Shown one piece after another: positions 26,405-35,404 of a stretch of 64,000 nucleotides of DNA; position 1 is the first letter of the stretch, and each line of letters opens with the position of its first letter. The translations under genes and the position numbers were made by a program. The DNA comes from an uncultured Paracoccaceae bacterium. GTDB taxonomy: Bacteria; Pseudomonadota; Alphaproteobacteria; Rhodobacterales; Rhodobacteraceae. The DNA is taken from NCBI GenBank assembly GCA_937983405.1, contig CALJZN010000003.1, forward strand, positions 1-64,000, read 5' to 3'. A model generated the notes under the pieces. That model had not been told where the DNA came from. It did no database searches and saw only the letters and a list, made by a program, of their open reading frames with translations.

Positions 26405-26959
26405 ATGGACCTGACTGGAAAGCTTCTGATCGCCATGCCGGGCATGGGCGATCCGCAATTCGAGCGCAGCGTGATCTTCATGTGCGCACACTCGTCCCAG
26501 GGCGCGATGGGGCTGATCGTGAACAAGCCGGCCCCGGACATCAGCTTTCGCGGGCTGCTTGACCAGCTCGGCATCGCGGCCGGGCCGGGGGCTGCGGACA
26601 TCCGGGTGCGCTTCGGCGGCCCGGTCGAGCACGGGCGCGGCTTCGTGCTGCACTCGGGCGACTACCGCGGCAACAGTTCCACCCTTCTGGTGGACGACCG
26701 CTTCGGGATGACCGCCACGCTCGACATCCTCGAGGACATCGCCCGCGGCCGGGGGCCCTCGGCCTCGATGCTCGCGCTCGGCTATTCCGGCTGGGGGCCC
26801 GGGCAGCTCGAGGGCGAGATCCTGCGCAACGGCTGGCTGACGGGCGAGGCCGCGCCCGACCTCGTGTTCTCGGACCGCGACGCGAGCAAGTGGGAACAGG
26901 CGCTGCGCGCGATCGGGGTCGATCCGGTCAGCCTGTCGGCCGCCGCCGGCCGGGCCTGA
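26405..26959 (+). CDS. yqgE: YqgE/AlgH family protein
   Basis: A 184-residue conserved cytosolic protein of the UPF0301 (YqgE/AlgH) family; AlgH was linked to alginate regulation in Pseudomonas but the molecular activity remains uncertain. The start [20 protein letters not shown] is the usual family start and the core has [25 protein letters not shown] and [15 protein letters not shown]. The gene is divergent from the DsbD-like gene with a 135-bp gap. Confidence 0.93.
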   Translation: MDLTGKLLIAMPGMGDPQFERSVIFMCAHSSQGAMGLIVNKPAPDISFRGLLDQLGIAAGPGAADIRVRFGGPVEHGRGFVLHSGDYRGNSSTLLVDDRFGMTATLDILEDIARGRGPSASMLALGYSGWGPGQLEGEILRNGWLTGEAAPDLVFSDRDASKWEQALRAIGVDPVSLSAAAGRA

Positions 26960-26983
26960 GCGCGCGCGCGGTGCCGGATCGGC

Positions 26984-27790
26984 CTAGCCGTCCGGGCCGT
27001 CCTGCCGCCGCACCGCGCCGAACGCGATCGCGGCGCCGAAGATCGCCGCCGCCACCGCCACGATCGAGGGGCCGGCCGGCGTGTCCTGCCCGAGCGACAG
27101 CGCCAGCCCGCCCAGCACTGCCAGCCCCCCCAGCGCGACGGCCGCCACCGCCATCGCCTCGGGCGAGCGGGCGAAGGCCCGCGCCGCCGCCGCCGGCACG
27201 ATCAGCATGGCGGCGATCAGAAGGGCTCCGACGACCTTGATCGCCGCGGCCACCACCAGCGCCAGCGCCAGCGTCAGCACCAGCCGCTCGCGCCCGGGGT
27301 CGATGCCGGCGGCATGGGCGAGATCCTCGGACAGCGTCGCGGTCAGCAGGGCCGACCACCGCCAGGCCAGAAGCGCCACCACCGCCAGCGCGCCCGCCCA
27401 GATGCGCCAGAGGTCGGCCCAGGACACCGCGAGGATGTCGCCGAAGAGATAGGCGGCAAGGTCCACCCGCACGCCCTGCACGAACGAGATCGCCACCAGC
27501 CCGAAGGCCAGCGCGGAGTGGGCCAGCACCCCCAGCGTGGTGTCCATCGCCCAGCCGCGCCCGGCGAGCGCCGAGACGGTGGCGGCCATCGCCAGCGCCA
27601 CCAGAAGCGTGCCGGCCTGGACCGAGAGCGAGAAGGCCAGCGCCAGCGCCACCCCGAGGATCGCCGCATGGGCGGTGGCGTCGCCGAAATAGGCCATCCG
27701 GCGCCAGACGACGAAGCAGCCGAGCGGCCCCGCCGCCAGCGCCACCGCCGCCCCGGCGAGCCCCGCGCGCAGCAGGAAATCGTCAACCAT
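26984..27790 (-). CDS. znuB: zinc ABC transporter permease
   Basis: A 268-residue permease of the ZnuB/MntB family with about eight hydrophobic segments. WRRMAYFGDATAHAAILGVAL is the family hallmark near the N-terminus and LLIAAMLIVPAAAARAFA lies near the C-terminus. ATG at 27790. It overlaps the end of znuC by 8 bp and is in the zur-znuC-znuB operon opposite znuA. Confidence 0.95.
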   Translation of the reverse strand: MVDDFLLRAGLAGAAVALAAGPLGCFVVWRRMAYFGDATAHAAILGVALALAFSLSVQAGTLLVALAMAATVSALAGRGWAMDTTLGVLAHSALAFGLVAISFVQGVRVDLAAYLFGDILAVSWADLWRIWAGALAVVALLAWRWSALLTATLSEDLAHAAGIDPGRERLVLTLALALVVAAAIKVVGALLIAAMLIVPAAAARAFARSPEAMAVAAVALGGLAVLGGLALSLGQDTPAGPSIVAVAAAIFGAAIAFGAVRRQDGPDG

Positions 27791-28697
27791 GGCCGCGGCC
27801 CGCCGGTTCCGGCCGGGCCGGGCCAGGCTGCGGGGCGGCGCCGGCCGGGCCCGGCGCGCCGTTGCGGGGGCGGCCGGGGGCGTCGCGGGAAGCGTCGCGG
27901 GATGCGTCGCCGAAGGCGTCGCGGGGGGCGTCCGCGCCGGGATGGTCCGGCATCGCCGCCGCGCCCGGGCCCACCGCGTCGTGGACGTGGTCGTGAACGT
28001 GGTCGTGGGCATGGCGGTAGAGCGCCAGCGCCCCGCCGGTGCCGGGCCCGAACAGCGCGCGATATTCCGGCGCTGCGGCCACCGCGGTGGGCGTCCCCTG
28101 GCAGCAGACATGCCCGTTGAGGCAGATCACCCGGTCGGAAGCCGCCATCACCACATGCAGGTCGTGGCTGACCATCAGCACGGCACAGCCCAGCTCGCGC
28201 CGCACCGCCTCGATCAGCCGGTAGAACTCGGCCTTGCCCGCCTGGTCGAGGCTTGCGGTGGGCTCGTCGAGCATCAGCAGCTCGGGCTCGGCCAGCAGGG
28301 CGCGGGCCAGCAGCGCACGCTGGAACTGCCCGCCCGAGAGCGCCGCCATCTGCCGCCGCTCGAACCGCTGAAGCCCGCAGCGGGCCAGCGCCGCCGCGAT
28401 CGCGGCCGCCGGCTGGCGGCGGGGCAGCGACAGGAAGCGGCCGACCGTCAGCGGCAGCCCGGGGTCGATCGTCAGCCGCTGCGGCACATAGCCGATCCGC
28501 AGGCCCGGCCGGCGCACCACCCGCCCCGCCGACGGCGGAAGGATGCCCAGCAGCGCCCGCAGCAGCGTGGACTTGCCCGAGCCGTTGGGGCCGATCACCG
28601 TCACGATCTCGCCCGGCGCGATGCGCAGGTCCACCCCGGCCAGCGCCGTGCGCGCGCCGTAGCGCAGCGTCAGCCCCTCGGCTGCGACCAGGCTCAT
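27783..28697 (-). CDS. znuC: zinc ABC transporter ATPase with histidine-rich tail
   Basis: A 304-residue ATPase of the zinc importer. Walker A is GPNGSGKST (36-44), the signature LSGGQFQRALLARAL and Walker B LLMLDEPTASLD. The canonical ZnuC is about 230-260 residues; here the catalytic part is followed by RHAHDHVHDHVHD (around 228-240), a likely metal-sensing or zinc-buffering stretch, and then a low-complexity tail of DASR-type repeats encoded by 12-bp units at 27880-27927. ATG at 28697 overlaps the zur stop (ATGA). Confidence 0.94.
   Translation of the reverse strand: MSLVAAEGLTLRYGARTALAGVDLRIAPGEIVTVIGPNGSGKSTLLRALLGILPPSAGRVVRRPGLRIGYVPQRLTIDPGLPLTVGRFLSLPRRQPAAAIAAALARCGLQRFERRQMAALSGGQFQRALLARALLAEPELLMLDEPTASLDQAGKAEFYRLIEAVRRELGCAVLMVSHDLHVVMAASDRVICLNGHVCCQGTPTAVAAAPEYRALFGPGTGGALALYRHAHDHVHDHVHDAVGPGAAAMPDHPGADAPRDAFGDASRDASRDAPGRPRNGAPGPAGAAPQPGPARPEPAGRGHG
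27880..27927. repeat. 12-bp tandem repeat, 4 copies, inside znuC
   Basis: Four units of the form GCGTCGCGGGAA at 27880-27891, 27892-27903, 27904-27915 and 27916-27927, with base changes between copies. They encode a 4-residue Asp-Ala-Ser-Arg-like repeat in the C-terminal tail of ZnuC. Confidence 0.8.
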
Positions 28698-29185
28698 GCC
28701 GCGGCCGCACGGCAGGCCGGGCACAGGCCCACCGCCTCGAGGCTTGCCCGCTCGACGCTGAAGCCCGTCGCCGCGGCGGCCGCGTCAAGGGCGCTGCGCA
28801 GCGCGGCCCCCGGCAACTCGGCCAGCGCGTTGCAGGACCGGCAGATCAGGAACAGCGCCTGATGCGCCTCGCCGGGGTGCATGCAGGCGGCGAAGGCGTT
28901 CAGCCGGCGGATGCGGTGGACAAGGCCCAGCGCCGCGAGGAACTCGAGCGCGCGATAGGCCACCGGCGGGGCGCCGCCGAAGCCGTCGGCCTTCAGCCGC
29001 TCGAGCACCTCGTAGGCGCCGAGCGCGCGATGCGCCTCGAGCAGGATCTCGAGCGTGCGGCGGCGCACCGGGGTCAGCCGCAGGCCGCGCGTCGCGCACA
29101 GCGCTTCGGCCCGGGCCAGCACCGTGCCCGCGCATTGCCGGTGGTCGTGGGCGGCGAAGGCGGCGGGCACGGGCGCGTCGGCCAT
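28694..29185 (-). CDS. zur: zinc uptake regulator, Fur family
   Basis: A 163-residue Fur-family repressor that binds DNA when loaded with zinc. The winged helix (LRLTPVRRRTLEILLEAHRALGAYEVLERL) is followed by the dimerisation domain with structural-zinc cysteine pairs CRSC and CPAC and the regulatory histidines in CMHPGEAHQ. The adjoining znuCB genes and divergent znuA identify it as Zur rather than Fur. GAGGA precedes the ATG at 29185. Confidence 0.95.
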   Translation of the reverse strand: MADAPVPAAFAAHDHRQCAGTVLARAEALCATRGLRLTPVRRRTLEILLEAHRALGAYEVLERLKADGFGGAPPVAYRALEFLAALGLVHRIRRLNAFAACMHPGEAHQALFLICRSCNALAELPGAALRSALDAAAAATGFSVERASLEAVGLCPACRAAAA

Positions 29186-29216
29186 CGGCGATCCTCGCTC
29201 GGATGTGACAGTGCAT

Positions 29217-29255
29217 GTTATGGTATAACGCCAGAAAGAAACGTTATACGATACC
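29217..29255. promoter_or_regulatory. two putative Zur operators between zur and znuA
   Basis: GTTATGGTATAAC (29217-29229) is a GTTAT-N3-ATAAC palindrome, and GTTATACGATACC (29243-29255) is a weaker second copy; their centres are 26 bp apart. They lie between the divergent zur (29185) and znuA (29296) starts in an AT-rich island that is rare in this window. Zinc-loaded Zur binding both would repress both directions. Confidence 0.75.
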
Positions 29256-29295
29256 CCTAATCATCCCTGCCACCCCCTGCAAGCCCGGAGGCCCG

Positions 29296-30261
29296 ATGTT
29301 CCCCCGCCGCCGTCCCGCCCTGCCGACCCTCGCCGCCGCCCTCGCCGCGGCCCTTGCGATGCCCGCCGCCGCCGAGGTGCCGCGGGTGATGACCGATGTT
29401 CCGGCCGTTCACAGCCTTGTCGCGCAGGTGATGGGCGACCTCGGGACGCCGGCGATCCTGCTTGACCGCGGCGGCGACCCCCACAGCTTCCAGCTGCGCC
29501 CGAGCCAGGCGCGGGCGCTGGCCGCGGCCGATCTGGTGGTCTGGATCGGGCCCGAACTGACGCCCTGGCTGGTGCGGGCGATGGCGGGGGTCGGGCTTCA
29601 GGGCGAGGTGCTGGGCCTTCTGGCCGCCGAAGGCACGCGGCTGCGCGACTACGACGCCGACGCCCATGCCGGACACGACCACGGCTCCGGCGGGCACGAC
29701 CACGCCCACGACCACGCCCACGACCACGCCCATGAGGGGACCGACCCCCATGCCTGGCTCGACCCCGGCAATGCCCGCGTCTGGGTCGGGGCCATCGCGG
29801 CGGCGCTCGCCCGGCTCGACCCGGCGAACGCCGCCGTCTATGCCGCCAACGCCGCCGTCGCCCGGGCCGAGCTCGAGGCGCTCGAGGCGGCGCTGCACGC
29901 ACGGCTTGCGCCCGCGGCCGGCGTGCCGATCGTCGTCTTTCATGACGCCTACGGCTATTTCGCCGCGCGCTTCGGGCTCAACGTCGCGGGCTCGATCGCG
30001 CTGGGCGATGCCGCGGCGCCCGGCGCGGCGCGGCTGGCCCGGACGCGCGCGGCGCTGGCCGAGGCCGGGGCGGTCTGCGTGTTCCCCGAGGTGCAGCACG
30101 ACCGCCGCCTCGCCGAGGTGCTGGTCGAGGGCACGTCCGCCCGCCTTGGCGCGGCGCTGGACCCCTCGGGCTCGTCGCTCGACTACGGACCGGGCCTTTA
30201 CCGCGCGCTGCTGACGGGGCTGGCCGACGCGATCGCCGACTGCGTCGCCGCCGGGGGCTAG
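29296..30261 (+). CDS. znuA: zinc ABC transporter substrate-binding protein
   Basis: A 321-residue periplasmic zinc-binding protein with a signal peptide (residues 1-27). Zinc ligands are expected at DPHSF (His63), DPHAW (His152) and FHDAYGY. A histidine-rich loop (residues 124-147, repeats of HDHAHD) between the first two ligands is typical of ZnuA and helps acquire zinc. ATG at 29296 has GGAGG 5 nt upstream; an ATG at 29215 lies inside the Zur site and is not used. Confidence 0.96.
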   Translation: MFPRRRPALPTLAAALAAALAMPAAAEVPRVMTDVPAVHSLVAQVMGDLGTPAILLDRGGDPHSFQLRPSQARALAAADLVVWIGPELTPWLVRAMAGVGLQGEVLGLLAAEGTRLRDYDADAHAGHDHGSGGHDHAHDHAHDHAHEGTDPHAWLDPGNARVWVGAIAAALARLDPANAAVYAANAAVARAELEALEAALHARLAPAAGVPIVVFHDAYGYFAARFGLNVAGSIALGDAAAPGAARLARTRAALAEAGAVCVFPEVQHDRRLAEVLVEGTSARLGAALDPSGSSLDYGPGLYRALLTGLADAIADCVAAGG

Positions 30262-30298
30262 CGCGGGCGGCAGCGTCCGGGTTCGGCGCGCCGCTGTG

Positions 30299-30353
30299 CC
30301 CCGCCCCCTGCGCCCCGCCCCCTGCGCCCCGCTCCCTGCGCCCGCTCCCTGCG
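30299..30353. repeat. 14-bp tandem repeat, 4 copies
   Basis: Units of CCCCGCCCCCTGCG at 30299-30312, 30313-30326, 30327-30340 and a 13-bp fourth copy at 30341-30353, in the gap between the convergent znuA and RND-pump genes. Confidence 0.9.
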
Positions 30354-30360
30354 CCCGGCC

Positions 30361-33300
30361 TCAGACCGCCGGCCGACGCGCCCGCCGCAGCCCGCGGGCC
30401 AGCGCGACAAGCAGCAGCGCGCCCAGCGTGAGCGCGGCGGCGCCCGCGAGGAACAGGCCCATCCCGGTGCCCAGCCCGCCCCGGCCCGCCAGCGCGGGCA
30501 GGGCGGCCGCGACGCGCGCGGCCACCGGTTCGGGCAGCGCCCCCGTCACCAGCGCATGGCCCAGCGTGGCCGCGAACCAGGCCGCCAGCGCCAGCGCAAC
30601 CGCCACCGTCACTGCGCGCAGGCCCGACGCGCCGCGCGCCCGGCCGAAGGCGCGCCGCACCGAGCGCAGCGCGCGGGCGATGTCGAACTGCGCCGCCATC
30701 AGCGCCGGGACGAGCAGCAGCACCAGCACCATCCCGAACCCCAGCCCGTAGACCAGCGAGATCACCGTGGGCTTGAGGAACAGCGCCTGGCTCGAGCTTT
30801 CGTAGAGCAGCGGCGCAAGGCCCAGGACCGTGGTCAGCGTGGTCAGCAGCACCGGGCGCAGACGGTCGGTCGCACCGTCGATGATGGCCCGGACCAGCCC
30901 GCGACGCTTGGCGTAGTCGTCCACTGTGGTCACAAGAACGATCGAGTCGTTGATGATGATGCCGACCATGCCGATGATCCCGATGACCGAGAACATCGAC
31001 AGCGCCACGCCCCAGACCTGATGGCCCCAGACCGCGCCCACCAGGCCGAAGGGGATCACGGCCATCACCACCAGCGGCCGCGTCCAGCTGGCGAACACCC
31101 AGGCCAGCACGAGGTAGATGCCAAGCAGGCACAGCACCAGCCCGCGCGTGGCGTCCGAGACGAAGTCGCGTTCCTGCTGGGCAAGGCCCGCGGTGCGGGT
31201 GGCGACGCCGAAGTCGGCCTCGATCTGCGGCAGGATCGTGGTGCGGAGGTAGTCGCTGATCTCGGCCGCGCGCGCCGGATCGTCGCCCGCGATGTCGCCC
31301 GAGACGGTGACCAGCCGCACCCCGTTCTCGCGCCGGATGGTCGAGAAGCCCTGCCGCGTCTGCACCGTGACGATGTCGGCCAGCGGCAGATACTGCCCCG
31401 AGGGCGCGCGCAGCAGCGTCCGGTCGAGGAAATCGGCCGTCAGCTCCGACGCCGGCAGCTCCACCCGCACCGTGGCGGTGCGCGGGCCGTCGGGGAAGCG
31501 CGCGGCCTCGATCCCGTTCAGCCGGTCGCGCAGCACCCGGCCCAGGCCGTCGACGGTGAAGCCCAGCGCCTGCCCCTGCGGGGTCAGGGCGAGGATCAGC
31601 TCTTCCTTGTCGTAGGCCAGGTTGTCCTGCAGCCCCGTGACCTCGGGGAAGGGGGCGAGAGCGGTCTTGAGCGCCTCGGCCGCGGCCTTGAGCGTGGCGC
31701 TGTCGGCGCCCGAGATCTGCACCGACAGCGCGTCGCCCCCGGGCCCCTGGCGCCAGCCGCGGAAGCTGATCTCCTCGAGCATGGGATGCCGGCGCACCGC
31801 GTCCTGCAATTCGGCGACGAACTGGAAGCTGGAATAGGGCCGGCGGTCGGGGTCGATCAGCTCGATCGAGATCGCGCCCAGCTGGTGCGGCTCCTTGGTT
31901 TCGGCCGAGGGCAGGGCGCGTCCGGCGTTGCCGCCGATCTCGGCCAGCACGAAGGCCAGCGGGTTGACCCCGTGCTCGGCCTGAAGCCGCGCGGCGACCT
32001 CCTCGGTCGCGCGCTGCAGCTCGCGCAGCATCGCCAGCGTGTCCTCGCGCGAGGCGCCCGGCAGCATGGCGAAGTTGCCGGTGACCGACCCCTGTTCGGG
32101 CGCGTCGAAGAACCGCCAGGGCACATCGCCCCGCACCAGCACGGCCAGCTGGCTGGCCAGCGCAAGGATGACGCCCGCAAGCACCGGATAGCGCGCCCGG
32201 ACCACGCCCGCCATCAGGGGGCGGAAGATGCGCGCCTTGAACCAGTCGAGCCCGCGGTTCACCGCCCGGCTCGGGGCGTCGTACCACGCCTCGCGCGCCG
32301 ACTGCGCCAGCGCGTGGCGCATGTGCGCGGGCAGGATCAGGAAGCACTCGATCAGCGAGACGACCAGCACGGCGATCACGGTCAGCGGGATGTCGCGGAT
32401 CAGGTCGCCGAAGCGCCCGCCGATCGCCACGAGGCCGAAGAAGGCGATCACGGTGGTCAGCGTGGACGAGATCACCGGCGCCGCCATCCGCGTGGCCGCG
32501 TTCTCGGCCGCCTCGGCCGGCCCCTCGCCCAGATGCCTGCGGCGGTGGTCGGCATGCTCGCCCACCACGATGGCGTCGTCCACCACGATCCCCAGCGTCA
32601 GGATCAGCGCGAACAGCGACATCATGTTCAGCGTCAGCCCCATCGCATACATCGTCGCGACGGCCCCCAGCATCGCCACCGGGATGCCGGCCGCCACCCA
32701 GACGGCGGTGCGCGCGTTCAGGAACAGAAACAGCAGCAGCAGGACAAGGCCGAGGCCCGCGAGCCCGTTGTCGATGAGCAGCGACAGCCGGTCGGTGATC
32801 ATCTCGGCGCGGGTGCGGATGAGCTCGATCTTGACGCCCTCGGGCAGCGCCAGCTGCACCTCCGCGGCCACCTGCTGCACCGTGCGCTGCAGCCCGATGG
32901 CATCGCCCTGGTCGGTGCGGTCCACCCGCACCGCCAGCGCCGGGCGGTCGCCGACGAAATAGGCGCGCTCGCGGTCGATGCCCTCGATCGTCACGCTCGC
33001 CACGTCGGCCACCGTCAGCGCCGCGCCGTCGGGGCCCGTGCGCAGCACGATGCCGCCGATCGCCTCGGCCGAGCGGCGCTCGACCCCCGTGCGCACCCGC
33101 GCCGCACCGCCCGAGACATCGCCCGCCGGCGCCGCCGTCACCTCGGCCGCGATCGCGCCGGCGATCTGGGCCATGGTGATGTCGTGGCGCAGCAGCGACG
33201 ACGACGGCACCTCGACCCGGATCGCGGGCGCGGCATAGCCCTGGATCGTCGTCCGCGTGACCCCGGCCTGGAACAGCCGCAGCACGAACTCGTCGGTGAA

Positions 33301-33780
33301 TCGGCCGAGCTGATCGACCGAGACCGGGCCCGAGATGACCACATCCGTCACCCGGTCGCGCCAGGCGCCGCGGGTCACCACCGGGCTGTCGGCGCTTTCG
33401 GGCAGGGTGCGGATCGCGTCCACCGCTGCCTGCACATCCTCGGCGGCGCGGTTCATGTCCTGCCCCGGGGCGAAGCTGAGCGTGACCACGGCCCGCCCCT
33501 CGGTCGCCCGGGCGGTCGAGCCCTCGACCCCCTCGACCGCCAGCAGCGCGGGCTCGAGCACCTGGACGATGGCGCTGTCGATGTCCTCGGCCCCCGCCCC
33601 CGACCAGGCGACGCTGACCGTCACCTCCTGGACGACGACATCGGGAAAGAACTGCGCCCGCATGTTGGGGATGACGGCCGCGCCGAGAGCCAGAAGCAGC
33701 ACCAGCAGCAGGTTCGCCGCGGTGCCGTGGCGGGTGAAGTAGGACAGCAGCGGGTTGGGGCGAAGGGCGGGCGCGGGCAT
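30361..33780 (-). CDS. RND-family efflux transporter, inner-membrane pump
   Basis: A 1139-residue proton-driven pump of the AcrB/MexB (HAE1-type) superfamily. The first hydrophobic helix is followed by a porter domain (FFPDVVVQEVTV, SFAPGQDMNRAAEDVQ), and the proton-relay motif GIVVDDAIVVGEH is in TM4 with the second half repeating the plan (GIIINDSIVLV). It is about 90 residues longer than usual; the extra C-terminus has two more hydrophobic segments. ATG at 33780 is 4 bp after the adaptor stop. No outer-membrane channel gene adjoins. Confidence 0.93.
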   Translation of the reverse strand: MPAPALRPNPLLSYFTRHGTAANLLLVLLLALGAAVIPNMRAQFFPDVVVQEVTVSVAWSGAGAEDIDSAIVQVLEPALLAVEGVEGSTARATEGRAVVTLSFAPGQDMNRAAEDVQAAVDAIRTLPESADSPVVTRGAWRDRVTDVVISGPVSVDQLGRFTDEFVLRLFQAGVTRTTIQGYAAPAIRVEVPSSSLLRHDITMAQIAGAIAAEVTAAPAGDVSGGAARVRTGVERRSAEAIGGIVLRTGPDGAALTVADVASVTIEGIDRERAYFVGDRPALAVRVDRTDQGDAIGLQRTVQQVAAEVQLALPEGVKIELIRTRAEMITDRLSLLIDNGLAGLGLVLLLLFLFLNARTAVWVAAGIPVAMLGAVATMYAMGLTLNMMSLFALILTLGIVVDDAIVVGEHADHRRRHLGEGPAEAAENAATRMAAPVISSTLTTVIAFFGLVAIGGRFGDLIRDIPLTVIAVLVVSLIECFLILPAHMRHALAQSAREAWYDAPSRAVNRGLDWFKARIFRPLMAGVVRARYPVLAGVILALASQLAVLVRGDVPWRFFDAPEQGSVTGNFAMLPGASREDTLAMLRELQRATEEVAARLQAEHGVNPLAFVLAEIGGNAGRALPSAETKEPHQLGAISIELIDPDRRPYSSFQFVAELQDAVRRHPMLEEISFRGWRQGPGGDALSVQISGADSATLKAAAEALKTALAPFPEVTGLQDNLAYDKEELILALTPQGQALGFTVDGLGRVLRDRLNGIEAARFPDGPRTATVRVELPASELTADFLDRTLLRAPSGQYLPLADIVTVQTRQGFSTIRRENGVRLVTVSGDIAGDDPARAAEISDYLRTTILPQIEADFGVATRTAGLAQQERDFVSDATRGLVLCLLGIYLVLAWVFASWTRPLVVMAVIPFGLVGAVWGHQVWGVALSMFSVIGIIGMVGIIINDSIVLVTTVDDYAKRRGLVRAIIDGATDRLRPVLLTTLTTVLGLAPLLYESSSQALFLKPTVISLVYGLGFGMVLVLLLVPALMAAQFDIARALRSVRRAFGRARGASGLRAVTVAVALALAAWFAATLGHALVTGALPEPVAARVAAALPALAGRGGLGTGMGLFLAGAAALTLGALLLVALARGLRRARRPAV

Positions 33781-33784
33781 GGCG

Positions 33785-35290
33785 TCAGGTTCCCATCTGC
33801 GCTTCGAGCCGCTCGACGACCTGCGCCGGCACCTGCGCCTCGGACAGCTGCGCCAGGATGCGCTGGCGCACCGCCGGCGGCAGGCGCGTGTTGCCCTCGA
33901 CGAAGGCGACGAGCCGCGCACGCCGCTCCGGATCAAGCTCGATCAGCGTCGCCGCCTCGGGCGTCGCGGCCGCCGGGCGGACGCCGCCGGCCGCGGCGGC
34001 CTGCGTGGCCTCGGCCGCCGGGGCGGGGCGGATCGGCCGGACGCGGATCCCCGCGCCCAGCATCGGCGCGCGCTCGGCCACCACGTCGCGCCCCATGACC
34101 TCGGGCGCGCGCACGATCACCGCATCCCCCTGCCGGCGAAGCACCTCGACCGGCGCAAGCTCGAGCCGGTCGCCGGCCCCGACCACCAGCACCGTGTCGA
34201 AGCTGTCCACCGCCGTCGCGGGCAGCAGCGCCACATCCTCCAGCGCCGGCTCGGCCACGCGCACCTCGACGAAATCGCCGGGCCGGAAGCCGCGTGGCGC
34301 CTCGATCCGGGCATAGACGAGGCGGCCGGTCTGCCCCTCGCCCACCGTTCCGGAGACCCGGCTGAGGGCGCCGCGGGTCGCGATCTCGAGGCCCAGCACG
34401 TCGAGCGCGATCTCGACCGGCGCCGGGATCAGCGCCCCGTCGGGGTCCAGCAGCCGGGCATACTGCGTGGTCGAGAGGCGGAAGGACACCTCGAGCGCCA
34501 AGGGGTCGATGATCCGCGCCACCCGCTCGTTGGCCGTCACCAGCCCCCCGCGCACCAGCGTCACGTCGCTGAGCGTGCCGGCGAACTCGGCATGCACGGC
34601 CGTCTCGGCCAGCCGCCGCTCGGCCTCGGCCAGCGTGATGCGCTGCCGCGCGACGGCGGCCTCGGCCTGGTCGCGCCGGGTCTCGGCCTGGGCCAGCGCC
34701 TGGCGGCGCGACAGCACCGCCTGCTCGGCCGCCGACAGCGCCAGCGCCGCCGTCTCGACCGCCGCCTCCGAGCCGACGCCGCGCTGGGTGAGGCTGCTCT
34801 GGCGGTCCAGCGCCTGCCGCCGCAGCGCCGCCTGCGCCTCGGCGGCGGCAAGCTCGTCCCGGGCAAGCTCGAGAAGCCGGCCGGCATCGCGCAGATCGGC
34901 CTCGGCCCGGGCAAGATCGGCCCGCGCGATGTCGCGCGCGGCGGTGGCATCGGTGGGGTCGATGCGGAACAGAAGCTGCCCCTCGGCCACCGCCGCCCCG
35001 TCCTCGACGCCCGGCGCCAGCTCGACCACGCGGCCGGCGGCGGGGGCGCGCAGGTCCAGCGTGCGGCGGCTGCGGACCTCGCCGAAGGTGGTCAGCACGG
35101 GGGTGATCGTGCCGGGCTGCGGCGTGACGACATTGACCGCGAACACCCGCTCGCGCGCCACCGGCGGGCGCTGCGGTGCCGCCATCCGCGACTGCACCGC
35201 GCTCCACACCATCTGCCCGGCGAGCCCCAGCAGCGCGACGGTGACCGACAGCAGGAAAAGACCGAGAAGGCTGCGCCGCAGGAACTGCAT
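33785..35290 (-). CDS. RND efflux periplasmic adaptor
   Basis: A 501-residue membrane-fusion protein (HlyD/AcrA family). It has an N-terminal membrane anchor (LLGLFLLSVTVALLGLAG), a barrel/lipoyl opening with GEVRSRRTLDLRAPAAGRV, a long alpha-hairpin coiled coil of roughly 110 residues (DIARADLARAEADLRD onward), and a beta-barrel with GFRPGDFVEVRVAEP. The C-terminal 100 residues are unusual: an Ala/Pro linker and a short helical module ending in LAQLSEAQVPAQVVERLEAQ. It is translated with the pump. Confidence 0.9.
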   Translation of the reverse strand: MQFLRRSLLGLFLLSVTVALLGLAGQMVWSAVQSRMAAPQRPPVARERVFAVNVVTPQPGTITPVLTTFGEVRSRRTLDLRAPAAGRVVELAPGVEDGAAVAEGQLLFRIDPTDATAARDIARADLARAEADLRDAGRLLELARDELAAAEAQAALRRQALDRQSSLTQRGVGSEAAVETAALALSAAEQAVLSRRQALAQAETRRDQAEAAVARQRITLAEAERRLAETAVHAEFAGTLSDVTLVRGGLVTANERVARIIDPLALEVSFRLSTTQYARLLDPDGALIPAPVEIALDVLGLEIATRGALSRVSGTVGEGQTGRLVYARIEAPRGFRPGDFVEVRVAEPALEDVALLPATAVDSFDTVLVVGAGDRLELAPVEVLRRQGDAVIVRAPEVMGRDVVAERAPMLGAGIRVRPIRPAPAAEATQAAAAGGVRPAAATPEAATLIELDPERRARLVAFVEGNTRLPPAVRQRILAQLSEAQVPAQVVERLEAQMGT

Positions 35291-35404
35291 CGTCCGATCC
35301 TTTCAGCGGGGCGTGCGCACGTCCCGCAACCGCGCCCTGGCCTCCGCCACCCCGGCGGGCAACCGAACCCGTCGCGCTCGATACGCCTGCAACGGCCGAT
35401 CCGA

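Noticed and set aside
29215..29295. ATG at 29215 as the znuA start
   Set aside because: It lies next to and within the Zur operator region and would add 27 residues before the signal peptide; 29296 has GGAGG.
30556..34098. A 1180-codon open frame on the plus strand
   Set aside because: It is antisense to the RND pump and adaptor, has Arg/His/Gln-rich composition typical of GC-rich shadow frames, and shows no family motif.
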